Assembly: GCF_015277895.1 (NCBI RefSeq)
Contig: NZ_CP063815.1
Coordinates: 62,001-126,000 of the forward strand
Direction: 5' to 3'
From: Microbacterium abyssi
GTDB taxonomy: Bacteria; Actinomycetota; Actinomycetes; Actinomycetales; Microbacteriaceae
Length of the DNA: 64,000 nucleotides
Below the pieces are notes generated by a model that was not told the DNA's origin, searched no databases, and worked only from the letters and a program-made list of their open reading frames with translations. The position numbers and the translations under genes are program-made. Position 1 is the stretch's first letter. Each line of letters opens with the position of its first letter. Shown here piece after piece: positions 16,463 through 25,296 of this stretch.

Positions 16463-17329
16463 CTACCGGGACGACGGCGGCAGCTGCATGCGCGACAGCC
16501 GCTTCGCGTCGGTGATCGACACGAGCGCGACGATCCGGCCATTGGCGACGGTGCAGGCCATGAGCGCGATCGGACGACCGGTCGGACCCCAGGCGAGGAT
16601 GCCGGGCCGGCCGTTCACGCTCACCCGGCGCGCCTGGACGCGTTCGGGGTTGCCCTGCCGGACCGCGGTGAGCACTTCGTTCGCGCCGACCATCACGGTC
16701 GTGCCGTGCGCGGTGCGGTGCTGCCAGGTCACGTCGGGCGCGAGCGTGCGCATCAGCGCCTCGAAGTCGCCCTCGCGCGCCGCCGTGAGGAAGGCGTCGA
16801 CGACCTCGCGGCGCCGGCGACGCTCCTCATGCGGCCGGGGCTGCTGCTGCACTTTGCGCCGTGCTCGGCTGGCGAGCATCTTTGCGGCATCCGTCGAACG
16901 GTCGAGGATCGGCCCCAGCTCGGAGAACGGCACGGCGAAGACGTCGTGCAGCACGAACGCGAGGCGCTCGGCGGGCTCGAGCGAGTCGAGGACGACCAGC
17001 ATGGCCATTCCGATAGCGTCGGCCTCGACCGCGGCATCCTCGGGCCCGTCGGCATCCTCCGTGACGATCGGATCGCTGTCGTCGTCCTCCAGCGCCGATT
17101 CCGCGCGCGCGGACCTGCTGCGCAGTATGTCGATGCAGATGCGCCCGATGACGCGGGTCAGCCAGGCGCCGAGGTTCTCGATCTCGTCGCCGGCATGCCG
17201 GTCCAGCCGCAGCCAGGTCTCCTGCACGGCATCCTCGGCGTCGGCGTGCGAGCCGAGCACGCGCCTCGCGACCGCCAGCAGGCGCGGACGGTGCTGTTCG
17301 AACGCGGCGCTGAGTTCGATCTCATCCAT
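16463..17329 (-). CDS. ECF sigma factor with SnoaL-like C-terminal domain (ECF41/SigJ-like)
   Basis: 288 residues. Region 2 (AAFEQHRPRLLAVARRVLGSHADAEDAVQETWLRL) and region 4 (AFVLHDVFAVPFSELGPILDRST) are followed by about 120 residues of SnoaL_2-like fold (DAFLTAAREGDFEALMRTLAPDVTW). In ECF41-type sigma factors this fused domain replaces a separate anti-sigma factor. The ATG at 17329 has AAAGG 8 nt upstream. A DoxX-like gene, a common ECF41 target, lies divergently next to it. I could not find a convincing ECF41 promoter in the gap. Confidence 0.85.
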   Translation of the reverse strand: MDEIELSAAFEQHRPRLLAVARRVLGSHADAEDAVQETWLRLDRHAGDEIENLGAWLTRVIGRICIDILRSRSARAESALEDDDSDPIVTEDADGPEDAAVEADAIGMAMLVVLDSLEPAERLAFVLHDVFAVPFSELGPILDRSTDAAKMLASRARRKVQQQPRPHEERRRRREVVDAFLTAAREGDFEALMRTLAPDVTWQHRTAHGTTVMVGANEVLTAVRQGNPERVQARRVSVNGRPGILAWGPTGRPIALMACTVANGRIVALVSITDAKRLSRMQLPPSSR

Positions 17330-17405
17330 CACCGTTACCTTTCCACGTCTTGATCCGTCATCACAGTGACCGGCCCGAACGGGCGAAGCGACCAGAAGGA
17401 ACCCC

Positions 17406-17792
17406 ATGAACATCGCACTGTGGATCATCACCGGATTGCTGGCCGTGGCTTACGGCGCCGGAGGCGTCAGCCAGATCGTCCTCACCAAGGAGCGCTACCG
17501 ATCGCTGGCGACCAGCCAGCACTGGGTCGACGACTTCGACGCAGGGCACATCAAGGCGATCGGAACGATCAAGCTCGTCGGTGTCGTCGGCCTCGTGCTG
17601 CCGCCGCTGGTGGGCATCGCCCCGATCCTCTCGCCGATCGCGGCGTGCGGACTCGCCCTCCTCATGGCCGGCGCGGCCACGACGAGGTTCCGCCGCAGCG
17701 AGTGGGCGTTGATGGCCGGGGACACCGCCTTCATGCTGTTGTTCGTCTTCGTGGCGTGGGGTCGGTTCGCGTTCGCGCCCTATGGCGGGTGA
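17406..17792 (+). CDS. DoxX-like membrane protein
   Basis: 128 residues with four hydrophobic helices and charged HIKAIGTIKLVG between helices 1 and 2, matching the DoxX-like family. AAGGA precedes the ATG. It faces the ECF41-like sigma gene over 76 bp, a frequent pairing that suggests the sigma factor controls it. Biochemical role unknown. Confidence 0.78.
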   Translation: MNIALWIITGLLAVAYGAGGVSQIVLTKERYRSLATSQHWVDDFDAGHIKAIGTIKLVGVVGLVLPPLVGIAPILSPIAACGLALLMAGAATTRFRRSEWALMAGDTAFMLLFVFVAWGRFAFAPYGG

Positions 17793-17841
17793 TCGCGGCC
17801 CGGCCACCGTGATCGCCAGGATCTTGCTCGGAGTCTCATAC

Positions 17842-17871
17842 TTGTGCAGTCCTATATATGTGTTGTCTAAT
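17842..17871 (+). promoter_or_regulatory. leaderless-type promoter of padR
   Basis: TTGTGC (17842-17847), 18-bp spacer, TCTAAT (17866-17871), then 6 nt to the ATG at 17878, where transcription should start. No ribosome binding site is present. The spacer is AT-rich (TATATATG), unlike the surroundings. Confidence 0.5.
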
Positions 17872-17877
17872 AGCGGC

Positions 17878-18420
17878 ATGCAACTTCGCCACACGATCCT
17901 CGGCTTGCTCGATATCTCGCCCCAGAGCGGTTACGACCTCGGCCGTGCCTTCGCCGGTTCCGTTGCGCACTTCTGGCACGCCGACCAGTCGCAGATCTAC
18001 CGGACCATCGATCGCCTGGAAGTCGACGGCGCCGTGGCGACCGAGGTGGTGGTGCAAACCGGACGCCCGGATCGTCGCGTGCACGCGTTGACGGAGGCCG
18101 GGCGTGCCGAGTTGCAGGAGTGGCTGCGGTCGCCGGTCGAGACTCCGCTGCCGAAAGAGCCGTTCCTGGCCAGGTTGTTCTTCGCCGAACCGCTCGGTGC
18201 CGAGGGGGTTCTCAGGCTGCTCGATGAACGGGCGGATGCCGTCCGCACCGAGCGTGCGCAATTGGATGACCTGCCCCGTGCCGCCGATGGGTCACGCGCC
18301 GCAGAAGGGCTCGGTGCCGTCCTGCGCACGGCGACGCTCGACGCCGGTCTTCGTGCGGCCGACGCGGAGCTCGCCTGGCTCGACGATGTCAGGGCCGCCG
18401 TGCAGACGCGGATGCCGTGA
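17878..18420 (+). CDS. PadR-family regulator
   Basis: 180 residues. The N-terminal winged helix has the PadR signature (LGLLDISPQSGYDLGRAF...WHADQSQIYRTIDRLEVDGAV...RRVHALTEAGRAEL), followed by the helical dimerisation domain (Vir_act_alpha_C). The next gene, a hydrolase, starts at its stop codon, so it may control that gene and itself. The mRNA probably has no 5' leader. Confidence 0.88.
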   Translation: MQLRHTILGLLDISPQSGYDLGRAFAGSVAHFWHADQSQIYRTIDRLEVDGAVATEVVVQTGRPDRRVHALTEAGRAELQEWLRSPVETPLPKEPFLARLFFAEPLGAEGVLRLLDERADAVRTERAQLDDLPRAADGSRAAEGLGAVLRTATLDAGLRAADAELAWLDDVRAAVQTRMP

Positions 18421-19196
18421 TGGAGAGGTATCCGGTCGAGCACGGCGCACGGAGCGGGGAGTCGATCATCCTGCTGCACGGCGGGAACGTGGGCAACTGG
18501 ATGTGGGAACCACAGGTCGAAGGACTCGCCGGCCGCCACGTCATCACTCCGGATGTGGTCGCCTTCAGCTCGCGCTCCGCAGAACCGTGGCCGGGGCTGC
18601 GCGCGGCAGCGGACGATATCGCCGGCATCATCCGAGCATGCGCGATCGATGGACGCGCGCACGTCGTGGGGCTGTCGATGGGCGGCGTCATCGGAGTGCA
18701 CCTGGCGATGCGGCATCCCGACGTCGTGCGCTCGTGCATGGTGACCGGGGCGATGATGACCGGCGTGGGCGGATTTGAGCGCCGGCTGGCGGAGCTGCAG
18801 CTGCGGTTCTGGGACCGGCGCTGGTTCTGGAGCGCACAGGCGACGATGTTCCGGATTCCCAGCGACGCGCGCGGGCTGTTCATCAGCGATGGGATGGGCG
18901 TCGACCGGGCTGCCGCGAGCGGCATGTACCGGGAGATCTTCGATGGCTCGATGCCTGAGGGCCGCAGCGCCTACTCCGGACCGATGCTCGCGATCGCCGG
19001 CGAGAGGGAGTCCAAGAGCGTGGTCGCGGCGTTTCCGGCGCTCGTGGCGGCGATGCCGCAGACGCGCACGTGGATCGCGCCCCGCATGCGCCACGTGTGG
19101 AACATCCAGGACGCGGATCTGTTCACGAAGACGATCGTGGACTTCGTCGATCGCGACGTCGTCCCACCCACACCACGAACGCCGCCACCGCGATGA
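18420..19196 (+). CDS. alpha/beta hydrolase
   Basis: 258 residues with the fold's landmarks: oxyanion loop LLHGGNVGNWMW, nucleophile elbow GLSMGG (Ser) and a late His in RMRHVWNIQDADLF. Substrate cannot be told. The ATG at 18420 overlaps the padR stop; a GTG at 18417 is equally possible. The last 70 bp overlap, on the other strand, the remnant of a membrane-protein gene. Confidence 0.85.
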   Translation: MERYPVEHGARSGESIILLHGGNVGNWMWEPQVEGLAGRHVITPDVVAFSSRSAEPWPGLRAAADDIAGIIRACAIDGRAHVVGLSMGGVIGVHLAMRHPDVVRSCMVTGAMMTGVGGFERRLAELQLRFWDRRWFWSAQATMFRIPSDARGLFISDGMGVDRAAASGMYREIFDGSMPEGRSAYSGPMLAIAGERESKSVVAAFPALVAAMPQTRTWIAPRMRHVWNIQDADLFTKTIVDFVDRDVVPPTPRTPPPR

Positions 19197-19320
19197 TCGC
19201 GACGGCGATACCGACGATGTACGCGATGACGCCGAGGTAGCCGCCCTGCAGGTGCGGGTCGAGGAACGGGTACGGGTACCACCACGGGCCAGCCCCGTGA
19301 GCGCCGTGGTCACCGCCTTG
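19123..19320 (-). pseudogene. C-terminal remnant of a Pr6Pr-like membrane protein
   Basis: Reading the minus strand, one frame gives WWYPYPFLDPHLQGG followed by a single hydrophobic helix (YLGVIAYIVGIAVAIIAVAAFVVW), then GRRRDRRSPRSSS and a stop at 19123. The WYPYPFLDP motif next to a last helix is typical of the C-terminus of Pr6Pr-type membrane proteins. No start or remaining helices exist upstream, where the DMT pseudogene begins. A rearrangement probably removed the rest. Confidence 0.45.
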
Positions 19321-20300
19321 CGCGCCGCCGCATCCGCGTGACGAGAACGCCGAGCAGAGAGAGCGCCCCGCCGATGAACATCATCGGCGTCGGCACCTCG
19401 CCGAGGATCATCCACGACATCAGGATCGCGATCGCCGGCACGACGTAAGTCGTCGCCGAGGTCTGTCCGGCGGTGCTGCGCTGAAGCACGTACGCCCAGG
19501 TGGTGAAGGCGATCGCCGTCGGGAAGATGCCCAGGTATACGACCCACAGGGTCGCGTCCAACGGCGCGGTATGCAGGTCGGCGACGAGACGGCCCGCTCA
19601 GGGCAGCAGGGCGACCGTGCCCGCGATGGCCCCGAGCCAGGTCAGAGTCGTCGCGTCGACCCCCGAGGTGAGCAGATGCTTCTGCACCAGCGTGCACCCC
19701 GCGTACATCACGGCGGCGAGCAGAGCCAGCAGCAGACCGGTGATGTCGAGCCCGGCGTCCGCGTCAAAGTTCATCCCGATCAGCACCACGCCGAGGAAGG
19801 CGATCGGTGCCCCGACCAGCAGCGGCTTGGGGAAGCCCTCGCGGAGGAAGAGGCCGCTGAAGACGACCACCATGAGAGGCGCGAGGTTCACGACCATCGC
19901 CGCCGTGCCGGCGTCGAGCGTGCGCTCGGCACTGTTCAGCGCCAGGTGGGCCCACGCGGCCAGAGGCTCAGCGCAGCGCGAAGCGATGCGCGGAGTGGCC
20001 GTGGGGAGAGACGCAGAACCAGCCGACGCCCCACACGATCACCAGCAGCCAGTGACGACGCGCCGGCAGACGGATGCCGTGCCTGAGGGCGAGGATGCTG
20101 AGCGCGGCCGCGCCGACGGCCATGCGCAGCAGTGCCAGTGCGCCCGCGTCGAAATGCGGGCCGGCACCGCGGATGCCGATGAAGGCCGATGCCCACAGCA
20201 CGACGGTCACGAGAGCCGCGATGAGGGTGAGCGACCCGCGCGATCGCGGCACGGTCTCGTCTGACACGTGCGGTGCGGGGCGGATCGGCGATTTAGGCAT
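19310..20300 (-). pseudogene. EamA/DMT-family transporter, inactivated
   Basis: Three pieces together match one protein of about 300 residues. Piece 1 (20300-19968) has TLIAALVTVVLWASAFIGIRGAGP and later helices, then runs out of frame after WGVGWF. Piece 2 (about 19960-19598) resumes in another frame at AWAHLALNSAERTLDAGTAAM and continues through two EamA helices to an in-frame TGA at 19600-19598. Piece 3 (to 19310) continues in the same frame as piece 2 through TWAYVLQRSTAGQTSATTYVVPAIA. So there is one frameshift or small insertion near 19950-20000 and one nonsense codon. Confidence 0.8.
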
Positions 20301-20497
20301 GACCTGATCCTCGCAACGACCACCGACACCGTCGATCGGCCGGGAGGTCGACTGCCGTTCATTTCCTGCCAGCTTCGGGTGCGCCGTTTCGCCCAGGCAG
20401 GCGCTTCAGACCGCTTCGCTAGGATGGAATCGCCCGTTCGGGCCAGCTCATCCGCCGGTGCAATCCCGGCGAGAAGCACCATCCAGGGGGAACACCC

Positions 20498-21781
20498 ATG
20501 CCAGGAATCGTGATCATCGGCGTCCAGTGGGGCGACGAGGGCAAGGGAAAGGCAACCGACCTGCTCGGTGACCGGACCGACTGGGTGGTGAAGTTCAACG
20601 GCGGCAACAACGCCGGTCACACGGTCGTGGTCGGCAACGAGAAGTACGCGCTGCACCTGCTGCCGTCCGGCATCCTGTCTCCCGGCGTCACGCCGGTCAT
20701 CGGGAACGGCGTCGTCATCGACCTCGAGGTCCTCTTCGACGAGCTCACCGCGCTCTCCGCACGCGGCATCGACGTCTCCAAGCTCAAGGTGAGCGCCAAC
20801 GCGCACATCATCACGCAGTACCACCGCACGCTCGACAAGGTCACCGAGCGCTTCCTCGGCAAGCGCAACATCGGCACCACCGGCCGCGGCATCGGCCCGG
20901 CCTATGCCGACAAGATCAACCGCGTCGGCATCCGAGTGCAGGACCTCTTCGACGAGAACATCCTGCGCCAGAAGGTCGAGGGCGCGCTGGATCAGAAGAA
21001 CCACCTGCTGGTGAAGGTGTTCAACCGCCGCGCCGTCACGTGCGACGAGATCGTGGAAGACCTGCTGTCGTACGCCGAGCGGCTGCGTCCGATGGTCGCC
21101 GACACCGGGCACCTGCTCGACGAGGCGCTCGACCGCGGCGACATCGTCGTGTTCGAGGGCGGTCAGGCGACCATGCTCGACATCGACCACGGCACCTACC
21201 CGTTCGTCACCTCGTCCACCGCGACCGCGGCGGGGGCGGCATCCGGCTCGGGTGTGGGGCCGGGGCGGCTGGATCGCATCGTCGGCATCGTCAAGGCGTA
21301 CACGACCCGCGTCGGCTCCGGTCCCTTCCCGACCGAGCTGTTCGACGAGCAGGGCGACTGGCTGCGCTCGGCCGGCTTCGAGTTCGGCACGACCACCGGC
21401 CGGCCGCGCCGCGTGGGATGGTACGACGCCCCGATCACGCGGTACGCCACGCGCATCAACGGCATCACCGACCTCGTACTCACCAAGCTCGACATCCTCA
21501 CCGGGCTCGACCGGATCCCGGTGTGCGTCGCGTACGACGTCGACGGCACCCGCTTCGACGACGTGCCGGTGAACCAGACCGAGTTCCACCACGCGAAGCC
21601 GATCCTCGAGTACTTCCCCGGGTGGAAGGAAGACATCTCCACCGCCCGCACGTTCGAGGACCTGCCGCAGACGGCGCAGGACTACGTGCTCGCGCTCGAG
21701 AAGATGAGCAGGACCCGTATCTCCGTCATCGGCGTCGGCCCGGAGCGCGACCAGGTGATCGTCCGCCACGACCTCGTGTGA
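20498..21781 (+). CDS. purA: adenylosuccinate synthetase
   Basis: GTP-dependent synthesis of adenylosuccinate from IMP and aspartate, the first AMP-specific step. 427 residues, usual length. The P-loop WGDEGKGK is at residues 11-18, [10 protein letters not shown] follows, and the GTP/aspartate segment [13 protein letters not shown] is near 300. AGGGGG precedes the ATG. The 197-bp region upstream (20301-20497) holds a TAGGAT -10 candidate (20420-20425) and nothing else I can name. A hairpin follows the gene. Confidence 0.97.
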   Translation: MPGIVIIGVQWGDEGKGKATDLLGDRTDWVVKFNGGNNAGHTVVVGNEKYALHLLPSGILSPGVTPVIGNGVVIDLEVLFDELTALSARGIDVSKLKVSANAHIITQYHRTLDKVTERFLGKRNIGTTGRGIGPAYADKINRVGIRVQDLFDENILRQKVEGALDQKNHLLVKVFNRRAVTCDEIVEDLLSYAERLRPMVADTGHLLDEALDRGDIVVFEGGQATMLDIDHGTYPFVTSSTATAAGAASGSGVGPGRLDRIVGIVKAYTTRVGSGPFPTELFDEQGDWLRSAGFEFGTTTGRPRRVGWYDAPITRYATRINGITDLVLTKLDILTGLDRIPVCVAYDVDGTRFDDVPVNQTEFHHAKPILEYFPGWKEDISTARTFEDLPQTAQDYVLALEKMSRTRISVIGVGPERDQVIVRHDLV

Positions 21782-21842
21782 CTCTTCGCACCGTTGGGGA
21801 GGGGCGCAGATGGTCGCTGAACCGCGTCCGGTGAGGCATTTA

Positions 21843-21879
21843 GCGCCCCCTCCCGCGGGGCGCCGTCCGGGAGGGGCGC
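21843..21879 (+). terminator. hairpin after purA
   Basis: GCGCCCCCTCCC (21843-21854) pairs with GGGAGGGGCGC (21869-21879), 11 bp with one bulged C and a 14-nt loop. No T-run follows, as is common in actinobacteria. The right arm is part of a direct repeat (GGAGGGGCGCARATGGTCG at about 21798-21816 and 21870-21889). Confidence 0.55.
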
Positions 21880-21948
21880 AAATGGTCGCCTCAGCGGCGC
21901 GGAAGAGACCAGATGCGACCCCCGGCAGGGCTCGAGCGTGAGGATGCC

Positions 21949-23145
21949 ATGACGCAGTTCTGGATCGGCGGGTACGGGCCGGACATGGACGGGGATGCCG
22001 GCGGCATCGGCCTGCTCGAAGGCGATGAGGGCCGCGAACCCGCGACGCTCGCGTACCGCGGAGTCGTCGCCGCGGCCGCATCGCCGTCCTGGCTCACCGC
22101 GCACCCGAGTCTCGACGTCGTCTACGCCGCGCTCGAGGGGTCGGGAACGGTGCAGGCGTTCGTGCGGAACGGCGAGCGGTCACTGACCTCGATCGGAGAC
22201 GCGATCGATGCGGGCTCCGGCGTGTGCCATCTGGCCGTCGCGCCCGGCGGCGGATACCTGGTGGCGAGCTGTTACGGCGACGGGCGCGTCGTGCGCATCA
22301 CTCTGGATGCCGCCGGACGGCTCGGCACGGCGTCGGCGGGGGATGCCGCGACCGATCCCTACGGGACCGATGCCGGTGACGACCAGCCGCGGGCGATCGA
22401 CTTCGCCGAGGTGCTCGCGTCGCTGAAGGAGCCGCAGAGCGAGGCCCCGCGCACCGGACTGCTGTTGTTCGACGAGGCGCTCGGGCTGAACACGGCGCCC
22501 GCTACAGAACCGGAGCCTGAGCCCGAACCCGTCGAAGCCCCATCCCGCGCCTCGCACGCGCACGCCGCGGCGTTCCTTCCGGACGGCCGCATCGCGACCA
22601 CCGACCTCGGGCTCGACCTCGTGCGCGTCTGGCGCCCCGGCCGGTCCGGGCTCGTGCTCGACCACCAGATCGTGCTGCCGCACGGTGTCGGACCGCGGCA
22701 CATGGTCGTGCACCCCAGCGGTCACCTGCACGTGGTGACCGAGTACTCCTGCGAGGTGTTCACGCTCGCCGCCGGAGCGGACGGACGGTGGACGCTCGCC
22801 GCGGCGACGACCGTGAGCCCGGCGGCTCAGGTCGGCGTCGACTTCCCGTCCGAACTGTCGCGGTCGCGCGACGGCGAGACGCTCTATGCCGGGGTGCGCG
22901 GCAGCAACACGATCGCCGCCCTGCGCGTGCGAGGAGCCGGTGAGCTCGTCGAGCCATTCGCGCTCGCCGAATCGGGTGTGGACTGGCCGCGGCATCACCT
23001 CGTGCACGACGGATCGCTGCTCGTCGCCGGGCAGCGGTCGGGTGAGATCGCCGTGCTCGACCTCGACGAGCGCACCGGCGCGCCCCGCGGCATCCGCCAC
23101 CGCACTGCGGTGCCGTCGCCGACCGGCATCCTGCTCGCCCGCTGA
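21949..23145 (+). CDS. lactonase-family beta-propeller protein (6-phosphogluconolactonase-like)
   Basis: 398 residues matching the seven-bladed YbhE-type propeller: FWIGGYGPD start, HLAVAPGGGYLVASCYGDG, SHAHAAAFLPDGRIATTDLGLD, GVGPRHMVVHPSGHLHVVTE and DWPRHHLVHDGSLLVAGQRSG. The family hydrolyses 6-phosphogluconolactone in some members, but many actinobacterial homologues have unproven substrates. GTGAGG precedes the ATG at 21949. A Glu-Pro stretch (residues about 188-197) is encoded by a degenerate copy of a dispersed repeat. Confidence 0.82.
   Translation: MTQFWIGGYGPDMDGDAGGIGLLEGDEGREPATLAYRGVVAAAASPSWLTAHPSLDVVYAALEGSGTVQAFVRNGERSLTSIGDAIDAGSGVCHLAVAPGGGYLVASCYGDGRVVRITLDAAGRLGTASAGDAATDPYGTDAGDDQPRAIDFAEVLASLKEPQSEAPRTGLLLFDEALGLNTAPATEPEPEPEPVEAPSRASHAHAAAFLPDGRIATTDLGLDLVRVWRPGRSGLVLDHQIVLPHGVGPRHMVVHPSGHLHVVTEYSCEVFTLAAGADGRWTLAAATTVSPAAQVGVDFPSELSRSRDGETLYAGVRGSNTIAALRVRGAGELVEPFALAESGVDWPRHHLVHDGSLLVAGQRSGEIAVLDLDERTGAPRGIRHRTAVPSPTGILLAR
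22516..22537. repeat. degenerate dispersed repeat within the lactonase gene
   Basis: CCTGAG..CCGTCGAAG arrangement related to the repeat at 16251-16269, with an extra 6 bp. It encodes the Glu-Pro linker between two propeller blades and keeps the frame. Confidence 0.4.
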
Positions 23146-23193
23146 CACTGATCGCGGCCGTTCGCCGGCGCGGTTCGCCGGTTCCGGCGACAC

Positions 23194-23312
23194 GCATGCA
23201 GGGCGGATGCACGGATGCCGGGCGGGTGCACGGATGCATGGCCGATGCACGGATGCATGGCGAAACGCCGTCATTCGGCCATGCATCCGTACTTTCCCCC
23301 TGCATCCGTGCC
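23194..23312. repeat. cluster of direct and inverted GATGCACGGATGC repeats
   Basis: The 281-bp gap before the next gene contains several copies of TGCACGGATGCATGGC or close variants on the plus strand (23201-23260) and inverted copies (GCCATGCATCCGT, CTGCATCCGTGCC) at 23278-23312. The two sets can fold into a long hairpin around CGAAACGCCGTCATTCG. No gene is visible in it. Confidence 0.6.
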
Positions 23313-23426
23313 GAACGCGGCACGCGCGCACGCTGCCCCGAACCACCCATACGGAACAAACCCCGTGACACGCGGTTGCAGTTCGGGAAGACTTGCCCCG
23401 CAGGCTGACCGGAAGAAGGCGTCACG

Positions 23427-24851
23427 ATGTCGACAGACGAATACGACCTGATCGTCCTGGGCGGAGGGCCGGTGGGCGAGAACGTCGCCGACCGCGCCGT
23501 GCAGGCCGGTCTCACCGCGGTCATCATCGAAAGCGAACTCGTCGGCGGCGAATGCTCCTACTGGGCGTGCATGCCCTCGAAGGCGCTGCTGCGCTCGGCA
23601 CAGGCGCTGCGCGCGGCGCAGCACGTCGACGGCGCGGCCGAGGCGGTGACAGGGCCGCTCGACGTGCGCGCCGTGCTCGCCCGCCGCAACTCCTTCACGA
23701 ACGACTGGTCGGATGACGGTCAGGTGCAGTGGCTCGAGTCCGCCGGCATCGACCTGATGCGCGGGCACGGCCGCCTCAGCGGCGAACGCGAGGTGACGGT
23801 CACGGATGCCGAGGGCACCGCGCGCGTCCTGAAGGCGCGCCAGGCGGTCGCGATCACCACCGGCACGGATGCCGCCATCCCGCCGATCGACGGACTGAAG
23901 GGTGCCGCACCCTGGACGAGCCGTGAGGCGACGAGCGCGCAGGAGATCCCGGCATCCCTCGCGATCATCGGCGGCGGAGTCGTCGGCGTCGAGATGGCGA
24001 CTGCCTACGCGGGGTTGGGCTCGGCGGTCACCCTGATCTCCCGCAGCGGTCTGCTCGAGCAGATGGACCCGTTCGCGGGCGAGCTCGTCGCAGAAGGCCT
24101 GCGCCAGCTGGGCGTCGACGTGCGCACCGGCACCGGCACGACCAGCGTGCGCCGCGACGAGGATGGCGTGACGGTCACCATCGGCGACGGTGAGCAGATC
24201 ATCGCGGCCGAGGTGCTCGCCGCGACCGGCCGCACCCCGCGCAGCGGCGACATCGGCCTCGAGAAGGTCGGACTGGAGCCAGGGAAGTCGATCGAGACCG
24301 ACGACACCCTGCTCGTCCCCGGCACCGACTGGCTGTACGCCGTCGGCGACGTGAACGGCCGCGTCCTGCTCACCCACCAGGGCAAGTACCAGGCGCGCGC
24401 CGCCGGCGATGTGATCGCCGCCCGCGCGAAGGGCGAGGACGTCGACGACGGCGCCTGGGGGCGGCACGTCGCGACCGCCGACCACGCCGCCGTCCCGCAG
24501 GTCGTGTTCGCCGAACCCGAGGTCGCCTCGGTCGGCCTCAGCGCACGGGCGGCAGAGGATGCCGGATACACGACGCGAGTCGTCGACTACGACCTCGGCT
24601 CCGTCGCCGGAGCGAGCCTTCGGGAGGACGGCTACCAGGGCAGGGCCCGCATGATCGTCGACACCGACCGGGACGTCATCCTCGGTGTCACCTTCGTCGG
24701 ACCCGACGTCGCCGACCTGCTGCACGCCGCGACGATCGCGGTCGTGGGCGAGGTGCCGATCGCGCGACTGTGGCACGCCGTGCCGTCGTACCCCACCGTC
24801 AGCGAGATCTGGCTGCGGATGCTCGAGGAGTACGGGCGGGACTCCGCCTGA
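23427..24851 (+). CDS. FAD/NAD(P) disulfide oxidoreductase (dihydrolipoamide dehydrogenase-like)
   Basis: 474 residues. FAD motif LIVLGGGPVGENVA; redox Cys pair C43/C48 in GGECSYWACMPSKALL, four residues apart as in lipoamide and mercuric reductases; NAD(P) Rossmann motif IIGGGVVGVEMATAYAGLG; C-terminal His-Glu dyad in WHAVPSYPTVSEIW. No 2-oxo acid dehydrogenase genes are nearby, so it is not obviously the E3 subunit; a specialised reductase is equally likely. Confidence 0.88.
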   Translation: MSTDEYDLIVLGGGPVGENVADRAVQAGLTAVIIESELVGGECSYWACMPSKALLRSAQALRAAQHVDGAAEAVTGPLDVRAVLARRNSFTNDWSDDGQVQWLESAGIDLMRGHGRLSGEREVTVTDAEGTARVLKARQAVAITTGTDAAIPPIDGLKGAAPWTSREATSAQEIPASLAIIGGGVVGVEMATAYAGLGSAVTLISRSGLLEQMDPFAGELVAEGLRQLGVDVRTGTGTTSVRRDEDGVTVTIGDGEQIIAAEVLAATGRTPRSGDIGLEKVGLEPGKSIETDDTLLVPGTDWLYAVGDVNGRVLLTHQGKYQARAAGDVIAARAKGEDVDDGAWGRHVATADHAAVPQVVFAEPEVASVGLSARAAEDAGYTTRVVDYDLGSVAGASLREDGYQGRARMIVDTDRDVILGVTFVGPDVADLLHAATIAVVGEVPIARLWHAVPSYPTVSEIWLRMLEEYGRDSA

Positions 24852-24968
24852 GGCCCATCCGTTCGCGGTTCTGCTCCGAACACCCAGTGCTTGTCAAGAC
24901 CCACGGAATCTTCCCCGCATGTCTGCGGCATCCCATACGCTCGAAACCGAATCCGAGGAGGCATCACC

Positions 24969-25271
24969 ATGAAAGCTGTACTCGCAGGAACCGTCATCGC
25001 CGAGGCCGACGAAAGCGACCTCATCCAGATCGAAGGCAACTGGTACTTCCCGCTGTCGTCCGTGAACGAAGGCGTGCTCGTCGAGAGTCCGACCCCGTAC
25101 ACGTGCCCCTGGAAGGGCGAAGCGCAGTACTACTCCGCCGTCGTCGACGGCGAGACCCACGTCGATGCGGCATGGGGCTATCCGAATCCTTACCCGACGG
25201 CGTTCGAGCGGGTAGGCAAGGACATCTCCGGGCACATCGCGTTCGCCCCCGACGTGGAGGTCGGACCATAG
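24969..25271 (+). CDS. DUF427 protein
   Basis: 100 residues with the family pattern: ALAG..IAE, FP..SVNEGVL..S..PYTCPWKGEAQYYS, then W.YP.P...F.RVG.HIAF. The fold is a small beta protein of unknown function. GAGGAGG lies just before the ATG at 24969. Confidence 0.9.
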   Translation: MKAVLAGTVIAEADESDLIQIEGNWYFPLSSVNEGVLVESPTPYTCPWKGEAQYYSAVVDGETHVDAAWGYPNPYPTAFERVGKDISGHIAFAPDVEVGP

Positions 25272-25296
25272 CCCGGGCGAGAGGACACGTCCGCGC

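Noticed and set aside
17330..17405. ECF41-type promoter (TGTCACA with CGTC) between sigma and doxX
   Set aside because: Only partial matches with wrong spacing could be found on either strand.
19500..20264. plus-strand open frame over the DMT pseudogene
   Set aside because: Composition is low-complexity and it is antisense to recognisable transporter sequence.
20455..20485. riboswitch-like GCCGG/CCGGC hairpin before purA
   Set aside because: Only 5 bp of stem, no conserved core of any known purine or cobalamin switch.
23194..23312. possible CRISPR array
   Set aside because: Repeat units are short, irregular and in both orientations, with no spacers of constant size and no cas genes in the window.
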